The translations under genes and the position numbers were made by a program. From NCBI RefSeq assembly GCF_000224145.3, contig NW_004190398.2, positions 94,310 to 158,309 of the forward strand: a stretch of 64,000 nt of DNA. The letters are read 5' to 3'. Below are positions 43,501 through 53,279 of the stretch, piece by piece. The stretch comes from Ciona intestinalis (taxonomy: Eukaryota > Chordata > Ascidiacea > Phlebobranchia > Cionidae). Position 1 is the first letter of the stretch. Each line of letters opens with the position of its first letter. The notes beneath the pieces were generated by a model. That model had not been told where the DNA came from, did no database searches, and saw only the letters and a list, made by a program, of their open reading frames with translations.

Positions 43501-46500
43501 AAGGAAAGCTGTCACTTTGTTGATATGATTTTTCTTGAATGCAGCTGCCTTGGAGACAAAGTCACCCCAGAAATTTCCAATTTGTTTTGCTCCCCCAAGG
43601 AAAGAACCAACATTCAGCTAAATGGTAAATATTTTTAGTCATACATTTCCAATTTTGAAGTTTGCATATTACTTTTTTCGTTATTTGGGGTTTTACTCAG
43701 CGAGATATGAAAAATTGAGCGATACTTACCGCTTTAGCAAGTTTGTCTTGAACATCTGCTTTACGAATAACCACATCCACTTTTTCTGTAAAAAGCATAA
43801 GTTATTATGTAAATATGCTTGTTCTGTACAATTAGTGCAGATGTGAATTTTGGTCTGCACCTAAAATTTCCTAGCTTTAGGACTGTTTCAAACATGTAGT
43901 ATGTCGGGGGAAGATGGGACATCTTTTTATTCTATTTATTATCCCGTAAGGTAAACAAAGAACATTTAATGAACTATAAAACAGTGGCCTCACGACTCCC
44001 ATAGAACGTTGTTAATTGTTTAAAAACTGATCAGAGTATTTAGATATTAAGGTGTCCCATCTTACCCTACAGTACTATATATAAAACCTCACTTACAGTG
44101 CTTTTAAAGTTGCCCCGCCAGGAAAGCATAAATAAGAAATGAACAAAAAAAAATGAAATCTATAAAATCCGTTCCATATTCACTTTCTTGCATTTGAACA
44201 AAACAACATAACTGACCTGATACAATATTGTGCTCTAATCCAATATACACAGCATAGAGCTTATAGGTGCCTTCTTCAGAAAACACAGGGCCATTAGTTC
44301 CCTCCCCAATCTGAACAACATCACTGTACCTATCTGACCCATCTGTTCCACTGGGTTGCAGAATGATGGGGTCTTGGTAAGTAGAAGATTGAAGGTGCGT
44401 AACGAAGGACCAATATAACTGTGAAAAAGAGGTGTATTCGAATGAATGGTATATTTAAATGAATGAATGTAACATATTTAAAATGGTATTTTTGAATGTA
44501 TGAATGCAACACGCTTTATCCTCGTGTAGCCAGAAATTCTTGTAACAGGAGTCACACTTTGTGCCAGCTTAAAAGTTGCCATTTATTTTTTTTTTGTTTT
44601 TTTTAGTTAAACAATAGAAAAGAGAAACAAACAGTAGAAACATCATAACTACAGAGTTACAAGCTTTATTAATTTTCCTTTAAAAATATTATTTTAATAC
44701 CCAATTTCGATCATATTATCACTATAACTGTATATATACCTCAATCTCTCCATTTGGTTTAATGATAAAAACCTTCATGTTTCCACTCATTGGGTCAAAG
44801 TCTGACTCTATCAGAACAGGGAATTCCCCTGTGTTTTTCAATCGCAGTTCCAAACTAATAGAATCATCCTAAAAATTAAAGGCAAATATAAAGTGTTCAT
44901 AAAAGCTAGGAATTAATAAATTCAAATTTTCTCTCATACTTAAAGAGTGGATTTATCTACATATCTGTTAACTAACTTTAAAATGTTGTAAACATGTGTT
45001 TTGTATACTAAGAGCTTAAAAAAATTAATTTGATATATATATATATATATCTGCTTCTTGCCTTAAAAATGAATAAGATTGGTTTTAAACCTCAAAACAA
45101 GAAAGTAATTAAATAATCTTAAATAAATTTCTAAATTATTTTAATAAAACTAGTACACAATGTTGTATAGAAGTTGTTATGTTAATTTCTTACCACTGCG
45201 TACTCCTGATCTTCAACAACAGCTCGAAGCGAGAGCTTGTATTTTACTTTATTTTCTTCTTCATATTCATCTTGCTCCCCCAATTTTTGTTCCGCTGGGG
45301 CAGCTGAAACTTTTCCATAGTTTGTCACTCTCACATTGGGTGCAACAGCTTTGAAACCCTACATTAGTAAGAATTGCAAATGTTATTTAATTTAGCTTTA
45401 ATAACTTTTATTTGTCTCTGCGATTGCGGTAGTAAAAATTTAAAAATATTTTAAACGAAAAGACAGGATATAGCGACAAAACAATGGTTGTTAAAACACC
45501 TTTACAGTTAAAAAAATATTTATATTTGAAAAAAAAATGAGCGTGGTCGCTACACCTAGCAGACAAACAAGCCATTTATGTTTAATTATTATCTAGTTAG
45601 TCTTCTAATAGAAACAGTGTGTGTTATTTTCGAAACAGAGATAGAACAGATAGTCATATAACGTACTTATCCCCACAGGGCAGAGCAAAGACAGTTTTTT
45701 TCCTTTTTTAATTTTTTAAGATGTAAGGCTAACTATTTATATAACCTATAAAAAACACTGGGTTGGAGCAATAGGTGTTAAGTGTATTGCTGAAGACAAA
45801 AATTCTGCCCATAAAACTTCAGAAATTCACAAAACAAAATAACAATTCAATGTAAAACAAAGAAAATACAAATATACATTTCCAATTAATGTTTAGATGT
45901 GTCACAAAACTCACAACATTTAACAATAATTTTGTAAAAACTTTACAATGTTTTGGGTAAAATACAAAAATATAAACTTATGAACATTTGGTGTGCAGTA
46001 AATAGAATTAGATTTTTATGTTTGGCTGTCTGGTTGCTACAAAGAAAAAAGGTATTTGTACCGGGAATTGACCCATTAAAATATAGTTACTAATTATTAA
46101 AAGTTTACATTAAAAAAACAGATTTAGATGATTAAAGTGCGTTGTTACTATAAAAACTTAAGTACCCCTTGTTATAATACCTTGCTGGGGATGTGCCTCA
46201 AAACTTGGAGCTCAATATTCGAGAATGAGTAGTTGAAATTATCGTAGAACTCCCCAGGGCCATATTTGGCGTTATATTTCCATGAATAGTTCATCCAAGT
46301 CAACGAAGATGGGTTGTCTAAAAAAAAATGGTGTTGACTGTTTAGTGTGTTAACCTGTGTTAATATTAATAATATTAACTTTTTTTGTCTCTTCGATTAC
46401 GGTAGCGAAGATTTAAAAATATTTTTAAAGAAAAGACAGGATATAGCTACAAAACAACAGTTGTTAAAATCGGTCACAGTTATAAAACATATTTACATTT

Positions 46501-49500
46501 AGTTGGAGGAAAATATACATGGTCACTACACCTAGCAGACAAATAAGCCATTTATGTTTAATTATTATCAATTTAGTCTTCTAATGAAAACAAAAGTGTG
46601 CATAAAGATTGTGTAAAGTATATTTCTTCCAAATAATACTCTTTCGTTTATTTTATTGTTAGCATGTTGTAACAATTCAATTTACTGTTAATTTAAAAGT
46701 AACCTTGGTTAAAGTAATCGAAAAAAACAAGTAACAAATATTTTTTAAGGTTATTTTAAATTTGGTAATATTCTTTAATCCAACCATGGACCTAATAGCG
46801 TCAACTGCCAACACACAAGTATGAGTTAGCGCTACAAAAACAATCAAAACAGAAGTAAAACCATCTTACTCAATTCAAATGGGTGCATGAGTCCCATAGT
46901 ATGACCACACTCATGAATGAAGTAATGCAGGAATCTTCGTGTTGCATAAGGATGGTCTTCAGATGAAGGATCCATCAAGCCCTCAAAGGATTTGTGTCTG
47001 GATAAATGAATGAATGTAACTTGCTTTATCCTCACATGAAAACGACAGTTGTTATAACGCTGGTCACACAATGTGCCAGCGTAAGAGTTATCATGTATTT
47101 ATTTTGTGGGTGATTTATTTTTTGAGATTTTTTATTAATTTTTTTTATGTATGGCTGATAATTGGGAGAACCAATTAGTGACCACTTGGAGCAATTGCCA
47201 GTGCCTACACCTAACCCATAAGATCCCAATTTGAAAAACCCAACAGTCTACCTTAATGATTGATCACATGTATATAACCACATCTATGCTATGGTTGGGT
47301 GTTTTAGTTTTGTATTCAAAAAGCCTACTGCATACCCACCAATTATTTGTAACGGCCACCCACACAAAATATTAAGTATACCAAATAACATAGATTTACC
47401 CTTTAAACATCCCAAATCCTTTTTTGTTATCTTTGTTGAATGAGAAACCCATGTATCTTGGATCCGGTGGTACGTTGGCCATCATGCACCACACACTGGT
47501 GGCATCTTCGTTGGACGAAGAGTCAAAATGTTCCATCATCACCTCATACATATCATCTTTGGTCCATGGGTTGTCTGGAGTTGGATCGCTGATCTTAGGC
47601 GAAAAATAAAAGAATAAGTGTAATTGCTTTTATTATTGACTAAGTTTGGACAACCCATTATTTGTATTATTGAGTGAATTGAATCCGTATCCTTTAGTTA
47701 TAAGCACCTAACCAATTAGCTACAGGGCCAAGGGATTCTGTCATATCTCATACCCGCATATTATTTATCACACCCTACCAGGGCGAATGTGTTATCATAA
47801 ATTATCAGCCATGCATAAAAAAAAAAAAATCTAAAAAAATGATCACCAACAAAGTTATATACATGGTAACGCAAAGGCTAACACAAGGTGTATTAACACC
47901 CGTGTGATTACGAGTTAACGACTGCTGTTTTCCGACAACACGAGGATAAAGCAAGTTATATTACATTCCTACCTCATCACTATCAGAGGACTCATAATGG
48001 AGTTTGATCCCCGCATCTTCAAAGACAGCAAAGGGATCAAGTTTTCGATCTTTCATGTCTTCAGGAGCATCATGGAAGTCCGAGAGTTTAATCGTTGGCC
48101 AAACAACGCGATCCACATAATCGATGTCAATTTGAAGATCGCGGAAAAACTGAAAAGGTTAAAAAAATGTTAATTAACAGAAACTTAATTTTTAATGTCA
48201 CTAAGTAAGCGAAATTGTTATTACTTAGTTATGTCTTTAACAGTTTCTTGCATCTTTGATAATAACAACTTCTGAATACTATAATACACCCATTAGGGTA
48301 AAAAATTTGGTAATTTTTCAACGCGTTTTTTGGGACGATTTGCACCATTAAAATATGTTTTACATCCAAGATTGAACTGTGATGTAGTACCTAGGTCCCA
48401 GGTTGTTAGGAGCCAGTCATCCAGTTTAAAAATAGCTAGATTTGTGAACAAACAACCGGTTTAGCTTTTTCTAAAAAAATTAACGCATTTCACTGATGAA
48501 ATATGAATGTAACTTGCTTTACCCTTGCAGGGTCAGAAAACGGCAGTCGTTATAACACTGGTCACACTTCGTTCCAGCTTACAAGTTACCGTGTCGCTAT
48601 ATCCTTTAAAATATTTTTAAATCTTCGCTACCGGAATCGAAGAGACAAATAAAGTTATTATTATTATAGTTATTATTATGTATGTTACAATGTGAATAAA
48701 TATTTTCTTACGAATGGTTTTTATATATATATATATATATATATTTATGTATAAGATCAAGCTATTGATAACCGATTTACATGCTTTGCAGCTTATTATA
48801 AGCATTGCTAATTTGTTATTCAAGTACAATGTCTTGAACAACAAGCTTCAAGCCCAACGTACACAAACAGCTAGTGTGCAGAGATGTTTTTTACCAAGTA
48901 AACTGACAGCTAAACAAACTTTTAAAAAGAACAAAAAAGCCACAGGCTGTTTACTTCGAACAACAATTACAAATACTGTTTTGCAGACTTCTCGGAGAGT
49001 TATTTTTAAAATAAACCATTTGTGATCTAATGTCTCAAAATAATGACAGTAATAGTAAACTGTAATGTGTTTTGCTTAATTAAATAAATGTCTTGAAAGT
49101 TTTGTTTTATTTTGAAATATCTTTAAATTTTGTTGATTCAATAAAACATTCCAGCAGAGGCGGTTGCTAATGTATGTGCATATATTTGTGAATAAATTAA
49201 ACTTTCTAATCTGGGTAAGTTCATGTATATGTAACTTTGTGTAAAGATTGTAAATATACAGTCCACTTGTAACTAATAAACTAAGCATTTCCTTTTTACA
49301 TCCAAAACGCACGTTCAAACAAGCAGGAGAAAAAGGCTCGAACCAATACAACTATTGGTACCTTAATAAAACCAGAGCCATACGTCGGAAAAATTAAAAA
49401 GAAAAATATTTCCTTCCTAAGTTTACTTTTTGCTGTGGGGAATTCCCGAAATGTTGTTTTTTTAAATCCGTTGCTATACGTATTCAACGTGGGGTGGGGC

Positions 49501-52500
49501 AAAACGGGACACCTTTCATTATATTTTCTCGTCCCATTTGGTAGTAAACAAAGAACCTTCAAAACATTATAAAACCGTATCCTCATGACTGCCATACACC
49601 GTTGTTATTGTTTAAAACAAGATTAAGATATTGGAATATAATGTGCTGAAGCCTAAAGTTGTCTCGTCTTCCCCTACCCTACTATATTTCAACGTTTAAC
49701 TGCACCTTAAAACGTTTTATGAACGTTTGGTCTAATTTGTTTATGTTCACGCATAATCTAAAAGTTTGCATAGTTACCAAGCTCGTTCGTTCGACTTCGT
49801 TAAACTTAATGGATTCGTCGTCCACTTGCAGTTCAAAACTTCCATTCCAGACACCGTCGTCTTGTGGCAACATCAGCTTGATGAATACCTTGCCATAGAA
49901 CTTAGCACCATCGCTCCGACGTGCTAAAACTTTAGTTGTAATATTTCGCTCGTAGTTCATCGAGTTGGGTGGGATTTCAAGTCTTGCTTCGCCGGGAATG
50001 GAACAAAAATACATGGCTTTGTTTGACTTAAACCTAAAATGCAACAAAGGTTTATATAGTAGGGTGAGGGAGACAAGACACCTTTAGAACATAATATCCA
50101 AATATCCTGATCGTGTTTTAAACAATTACCAACGGTCTATACTCTATGGAGTTCGTGAGGATACGGTTTTATAATTTTTTGAATGATTTTTGTTTACTAC
50201 CAAATTGGAAGAGAAAAAAAAATAAAAAGGCGTCTCATCCTCTCCCACTCTACCATAGATTTATTTGTTTTGCTTCGTTAGTGCATTTAATAGTGTAAAC
50301 CACTCGGTAGTAATGTGCAATCAGCAATCATTCTATCTTAAAACACCCATTCTATAGTTGTTATGTATTTGGTCATTGCATATGCAAGGCATTGTTTTCT
50401 TGGATGCATTGTTTTCTTGGGGACAAGAAACTTAACAGCTCCGACCAAGCGATTCCTTTAAAGTTTAAAGTTACGCATGTGGTAACCCGTTAGCGCGCAA
50501 GATGTGTATATAACAGACCACCCATGTTAAAACTACTACGCGAGGATAGATAAGATTCATTCGTTATCATTCGCAGTGTATGTATATACGCCTGTATTAC
50601 AACAACTGTCGTTTTCCGGCCACGCGAGGATAAGGCAAGTTACATGCATTCATATTCTTACCAGTTCAATCTCCGATCGCTTGTTTTCGTGATCGAACCG
50701 CTGATCATATTAAGAACCTCTGAATACTTTCTCAGTTCATCCAAGTCGATTTTAAGTTCAAGCTCTGCCTTTGCATCGCGGCCAGCCGAGTACTCGCCTT
50801 TGTACAAACCGCTGAATGGTGGGTCTCTCTCCGAAACGTCTGGAACGGATTTGACTTTATAATGTTGTCAAAAGAATCGAAGTTACGTGTTATTTTATTA
50901 TTGTTGAATAGTAGGGTGGGAGGGGGAGATGGGACACTTTTTCATTCTAAATATGGTAGACTTAATAATAAAATCGTTGTGTGTTACGTACGCCTTACGC
51001 TTACAACATATTATTAAGTACATATATATAGTAGGGTGGGGGAAGATGGGACACCTTTAACTCATATTTCTAAAAAGCCTGATCGTGTTTTAAAGAATTA
51101 ATAACGGTCTGTGGAAGTCGTATGAATACGGTTTCATAATTCTTTGTTCTTTGTTTACTGCCAAATTAAAAGAGAAAACAATATAAAAAGGTGTCCAATC
51201 TTCCGCCACCATAGTAGGGTGAAGGGAAGATGGGACACCTTTTATTTAATTTTTTCGTCCTGGTAAACAAAAAACATTCAAGGAATCACAAAACCATATA
51301 CTCCGTTATTAATTGTTTAAGACACGATCAGGATATTTGTATATTACGTGCTAAAGGTGCCCCGTCTCCCACCCTCTTATATATATAATATGTGGGTTTA
51401 GCTGCCACATTGTTTATTCCATGTTTTTTCCTCAGCAGTTTTTGCGTTTAGCTTGTTTAAACGACTGCTGTATTATTGCTTATTCTCTTTGTTATTTTAA
51501 ATATTTTGATGGACTCCTCCGTATTCGAAGAGAGTAAAATTGTTTATTTTCCAGACCGAACACAAAATAGCGTTACTTGTTTGTATGGGTCTCTAATATA
51601 TCGTTCCAGCATTAAAAGTTTTAAATACAGTTTGCGGTTTAAAGGAAAATCGTTTTACACTCAATACACAGTTCTAAAAGCTTTTCAAGTAACTATTGTA
51701 TATTTGAATTTTACATATGCGCTCAGACACGTCGGCGACTCAGACAATGAAAGATAGAATTTACTGACTTTGTGTTTTGCTTTTTAGAGGTTTAAATGTT
51801 ATCCCGTGTCGGCCAACGCGTATTTAAAAGAAGTTCGTTGGTTTTACACAAAATACACATAAGACCGAAATCTTTACAAATGCCCTTATTACTAGAAACT
51901 AAGCTTTACCGAGTCTTCATTAGTTCCCGGATGTTCCAATGATGCCCGAAAAGTGGATCATTAGACCGCGAATCTGCCGGCGTTTTATAACTAAACTACC
52001 TGTATTTAGTAGCCTACATGATGTATACGAACAGTTTGCAAAAACATTTTTTATTGTCACAATCATGTTCTAGCAAAGTCGCGAACATGATGCTAATAAA
52101 AAGAAATTATTTATCTTGTACCAGGTTCAGGGTTACAGTGAGAATCTTATAGTATTAATTTTGATGGCAGTACCACTACCAGTGTACATCTCAATATCAT
52201 ATACAATACATGGGCCAGCTCAAAACTTCACTATCTTTTGTTCATGACCAGAATTTTTGAGTGATCGTTTTTTTTTATTTTTGAGCCTAATTTAGTGCGT
52301 TTGCTATTAAATAAAAATCGTATAAAAAGAAGAATAACCACCAAAAATTATAAAAAATGCCCTGTTTCCACATTATTGTAGCTTGTAGGTGAAGCTGTAA
52401 GTATATACATAACGTCCACTATACACAGCGTAATCGTTAGGTACACGGCACAAACTGCCTTCGTAGATTACTACTATTAGGCAGCGATAAAGAAGTAAGT

Positions 52501-53272
52501 ACAAGAAAAGAACATATACATGAACAAGTGGCTCAAACCCTCAAAAGCAACCTCGGGCAACAAATGCTTAGAGGGCGACAGCGCGATAAGTCTCCCGAAA
52601 ACAAAAAGTTTAAAACATGTTAGGTTAGGTAATGCTAATCTTAGTTAGGTAATGCTAATCTTAGTTAGGTAATGCTAATCTTAGTTTGTTTATGATTTTA
52701 TAAGGCTGCAGGTTCAAATAACAATACGCATTATGACGTCAACCGGGAGCTGTGAATACTATATAGTGACTTACTTGGCTTTCATGACACTCAAAAAGTT
52801 CAAAAAGAAATAAATGTTATAGTTTTACACATCAGGCATATTATAATATTTTGTAATTTTGCTGAACTTTATAATAAAATCGTTGTTTGTTACGATCGCT
52901 TTACGCATTCAACATATTATTAAGTACAATGCTGCGGGGGGGGGGGGGGTTATAGTTCATTGAGAATACGTTTCGGTTTTATAGAGGATACGGTTTTATA
53001 GTTGATTATGTTCTTCGTTTACATAAATTTCACACAGTTTCGGAAAGCGTTAAAATCTGACAAATTCAACCGTTTTTCTTGTCCCCCTATATAACCGTAC
53101 AGTACTACTACTATATAATATCATATTTAATATCGAGGGCTCGCATTAATTTCAACATTTCAAAACACCGCACCCAAAAGACCATTATAGTAGGTGTATT
53201 AGTAAACTTACGTAACGGTTTCTTCTTTTCCGGTATAATCACGTCTCCGTGCGAGGCTTTACATGAAAACAT
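32877..53272 (-). CDS. Metzincin protease - prophenoloxidase/hemocyanin fusion protein
   Basis: Twenty-seven exons on one strand join without a phase break (about 1526 residues): 53272-53212, 50854-50662, 50033-49778, 48149-47973, 47593-47400, 46997-46870, 46317-46181, 45358-45194, 44868-44740, 44418-44217, 43785-43730, 43617-43342, 42771-42579, 41591-41474, 41197-40985, 40735-40601, 39996-39816, 39279-39071, 38387-38267, 37762-37563, 37297-37158, 36448-36355, 35686-35512, 34928-34755, 34504-34329, 33753-33490, 33090-32877. The order is an N-terminal region, a zinc protease (HECGHTMGLMH, residues 322-332), a beta-rich region, a basic linker (618-630), and a type-3 copper oxidase with all six histidines. 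A C-terminal extension follows. Ciona phenoloxidases are known; a protease joined to one is not something I can recall. No signal peptide is seen (arthropod prophenoloxidases also lack one). The first exon is the weakest call. Two adjacent genes remain possible. Confidence 0.75.
34625..34680 (-). mobile_element. SINE fragment
   Basis: A short piece of SINE tail (CATGGGTGTTCTGTTTCATACACCTCG). Confidence 0.45.
35040..35215 (+). mobile_element. MITE, right end missing
   Basis: GTATATAGTACTGTGGGGTAAG starts it, with the forward interior through GTTTATTACCAAATGAGAC. It then fades into A-rich sequence. Confidence 0.7.
36050..36240 (-). mobile_element. SINE, reverse, head missing
   Basis: CTCGCATAGCCGAAAAACG, ACACAGGTGTTTTGCTTCATACACC, ACGAGTTACCAAGTATGTTAC and GACCGCCGGGTTGG in the order expected for the reverse strand. 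Confidence 0.75.
36638..36873 (-). mobile_element. SINE, reverse, with head
   Basis: Runs from TTATCCTTGTGTGGTC to the tRNA-like head written in reverse, ACGTTAACCACTTTGCCACGGCGCC. Confidence 0.8.
36924..37105 (+). mobile_element. SINE, forward fragment
   Basis: GTTTCAGGCTCAGCATAAATGCCCACTG, TTTTGGCAAGACACTTAACAG and CTAATGGGTTGTTCAAATTG are in forward order. A matching tail piece lies at 37370-37445, on the other side of exon 37297-37158. Confidence 0.7.
38750..39055 (+). mobile_element. SINE, nearly complete
   Basis: The tRNA-like head (GGAATGGCAAAGTAGTTGACGCACTTGCC, GGTTCAAGGCTCAACGC) is followed by the GGCAAGACGCTTATCGCCAATTG body and the GAGGTGTATAAACACCGGTG tail. Confidence 0.85.
39355..39640 (-). 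mobile_element. SINE, nearly complete, reverse
   Basis: From TTATCCTTGCGTGGCTGG to GCAGATGCGCTAACCACTTTGCCACAGC. Inverted relative to the copy 300 bases to its left, on the other side of exon 39279-39071. Confidence 0.85.
40078..40300 (-). mobile_element. SINE, reverse, diverged
   Basis: ACACAGGTGTTCTGTTTCACACACC, GACCACTGGATTGGAGCAATC and ACGCCCACATTGATAGCAGCAG show the family. Confidence 0.7.
40302..40334 (+). mobile_element. SINE head cut by an assembly gap
   Basis: CCGGCGCCGTGGCATAGTGGTTATCGCGCC is the tRNA-like A-box region. The assembly stops here and 77 Ns follow. Confidence 0.75.
40335..40411. other. Assembly gap (77 N)
   Basis: Unsequenced. It lies inside the intron between exons 40735-40601 and 39996-39816 of the fusion gene, so no coding sequence is obviously missing. 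Confidence 1.
40861..40950 (+). repeat. Dispersed repeat, family D
   Basis: CATGGGTGTTGGGGTAATGGGCCAAATCTGG and TAAATCCCAAGTCCCC recur at 59130-59195, in reverse at 60885-60950, and diverged at 21540-21600. A short interspersed family different from the MITE and SINE. Confidence 0.55.
41808..41925 (+). repeat. Dispersed repeat, family C
   Basis: TTTGTCGCTATATCTTGTCTTTTAATTT followed by a Pu/Py stretch and TTTGAAGAGACAAATAAAAAGTTA. Confidence 0.6.
42143..42345 (-). mobile_element. MITE in fusion-gene intron
   Basis: CAGTAAGGTGGGGGAAGATAGG, then a well preserved reversed interior, and a mutated end GGTCTTTCCGTACAGGACTATATA. Confidence 0.8.
42579..43617 (-). other. Basic linker between protease and phenoloxidase
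   Basis: Two exons (43617-43342, 42771-42579) encode a helical, Lys/Arg-rich segment. KTRKRGRKGKAKK (618-630) offers several furin-type R-x-K-R-like sites, so the precursor could be cut into protease and oxidase halves. The second exon (GFSMDKMEVEFNQMLADLVKRG) is predicted helical and may be a pro-region of the oxidase. Confidence 0.6.
42910..43110 (-). mobile_element. SINE, reverse, head missing
   Basis: ATTGTGACCGGAAAACGACAGTCG, ACGAGTTATCATGTATGTTACTTTG and GACCACTGGGTTGGAGCAATTG. Confidence 0.75.
43900..44088 (-). mobile_element. MITE in fusion-gene intron
   Basis: AGTATGTCGGGGGAAGATGGG to CCCATCTTACCCTACAGTACTATATA. Confidence 0.8.
44465..44585 (-). mobile_element. SINE fragment, reverse
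   Basis: CTTTATCCTCGTGTAGCCAG, then GTCACACTTTGTGCCAGC. Truncated. Confidence 0.6.
45400..45640 (-). repeat. Dispersed repeat, family C, long copy
   Basis: About 230 bases (TTTGTCTCTGCGATTGCGGTAG to the CACCTAGCAGACAAACAAGCC block) that recur at 46372-46605 in the next upstream intron. Confidence 0.75.
46372..46605 (-). repeat. Dispersed repeat, family C, long copy
   Basis: Partner of 45400-45640, sharing GACAGGATATAGC, CACCTAGCAGACAAATAAGCC and ATTTATGTTTAATTATTATC. The two flank protease exon 46317-46181. Confidence 0.75.
46993..47200 (-). mobile_element. SINE, reverse
   Basis: GAATGAATGTAACTTGCTTTATCC, GTCACACAATGTGCCAGC and GACCACTTGGAGCAATTG. It starts at the edge of exon 46997-46870, within the acceptor region. 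Confidence 0.7.
47640..47965 (+). mobile_element. SINE, forward, diverged
   Basis: GGACAACCCATTATTTG and the CATGCATAAAAAAA block lead to GTGTATTAACACCCGTGTG and the ACGAGGATAAAGCAAGTTA end. Confidence 0.6.
48490..48665 (-). mobile_element. SINE tail fused to family C repeat
   Basis: The SINE tail (GGTCAGAAAACGGCAGTCG, CGTTCCAGCTTACAAGTTACC) passes directly into the family C sequence GTCGCTATATCC, then CGAAGAGACAAATAAAG. It indicates nesting or a chimeric retroposon. Confidence 0.6.
48721..48744. repeat. (TA)n microsatellite
   Basis: Twelve perfect TA units within a fusion-gene intron. Confidence 0.9.
49488..49688 (-). mobile_element. MITE in fusion-gene intron
   Basis: GTGGGGTGGGGCAAAACGGGACACC to CGTCTTCCCCTACCCTACTATA. 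Confidence 0.85.
50055..50262 (+). mobile_element. MITE next to an acceptor site
   Basis: TATATAGTAGGGTGAGGGAGAC to CATCCTCTCCCACTCTACCATA. It begins only 22 bases upstream (on the gene's strand) of exon 50033-49778. Confidence 0.85.
50570..50645 (+). mobile_element. SINE tail fragment
   Basis: ACAACTGTCGTTTTCCGGCCACGCGAGGATAAGGCAAGTTACA ends just before the donor side of exon 50854-50662. Confidence 0.65.
51022..51212 (+). mobile_element. MITE, left partner of an inverted pair
   Basis: TATATATAGTAGGGTGGGGGAAGATGGG is a near-perfect terminal repeat. The right end (CAATCTTCCGCCACC) runs straight into the next copy. Confidence 0.85.
51209..51385 (-). mobile_element. MITE, right partner of an inverted pair
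   Basis: Begins ATAGTAGGGTGAAGGGAAGATGGG with no spacer after the first copy. The interior is reversed; it ends CCCGTCTCCCACCCTC. Confidence 0.85.
51440..51545 (+). repeat. Dispersed repeat, family C, diverged
   Basis: GCTTGTTTAAACGACTGCTGT and CCGTATTCGAAGAGAG match the family. Confidence 0.5.
52620..52686 (+). repeat. Three-copy tandem repeat, about 21 bp
   Basis: GTTAGGTAATGCTAATCTTA is repeated three times perfectly, preceded by a partial GTTAG. Confidence 0.9.
52927..52941. repeat. Poly-G tract
   Basis: An uninterrupted run of about 14 G residues, rare in this AT-rich window and prone to sequencing error. Confidence 0.9.
52967..53110 (+). mobile_element. MITE, degenerate
   Basis: AGGATACGGTTTTATAG, then GTTCTTCGTTTAC and CTTGTCCCCCTATATA are remnants of the right half. 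Confidence 0.45.
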
Positions 53273-53279
53273 AATATTT

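Larger units (their letters stand above)
43730..45358 (-). other. Beta-rich region after the protease
   Basis: Exons 45358-45194, 44868-44740, 44418-44217 and 43785-43730. Alternating hydrophobics, with SLELRLKNTGEFPVLIES, KVFIIKPNG and GTYKLYAVYIGL, suggest one immunoglobulin-like or inhibitor-like sandwich. An acidic stretch (GEQDEYEEENK) sits at its start. Family not identified. Confidence 0.6.
46181..48149 (-). other. Metzincin-type zinc protease domain
   Basis: Exons 48149-47973, 47593-47400, 46997-46870 and 46317-46181. The zinc site HECGHTMGLMH has the full HExxHxxGxxH pattern and catalytic Glu323. Thirteen residues after the third histidine comes LTWMNY, a Met-turn with Met345, as in matrixins and serralysins. 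The following NFNYSFSNIELQVLRH resembles the end of matrixin-like domains. No cysteine-switch sequence (PRCGxPD type) was found in the upstream part, so latency, if any, works differently. Confidence 0.85.
49778..53272 (-). other. N-terminal region of the fusion gene
   Basis: Exons 50033-49778 and 50854-50662 are convincing coding sequence (KGEYSAGRDAKAELELKIDL, MYFCSIPGEARLEIPP) of unknown family and may be a protease pro-region. The exon 53272-53212 is tentative: it has a good GTAAGT donor and matching phase, and its ATG lies seven bases after an acceptor-like CCTAACAG, which would suit spliced-leader trans-splicing. Confidence 0.45.
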
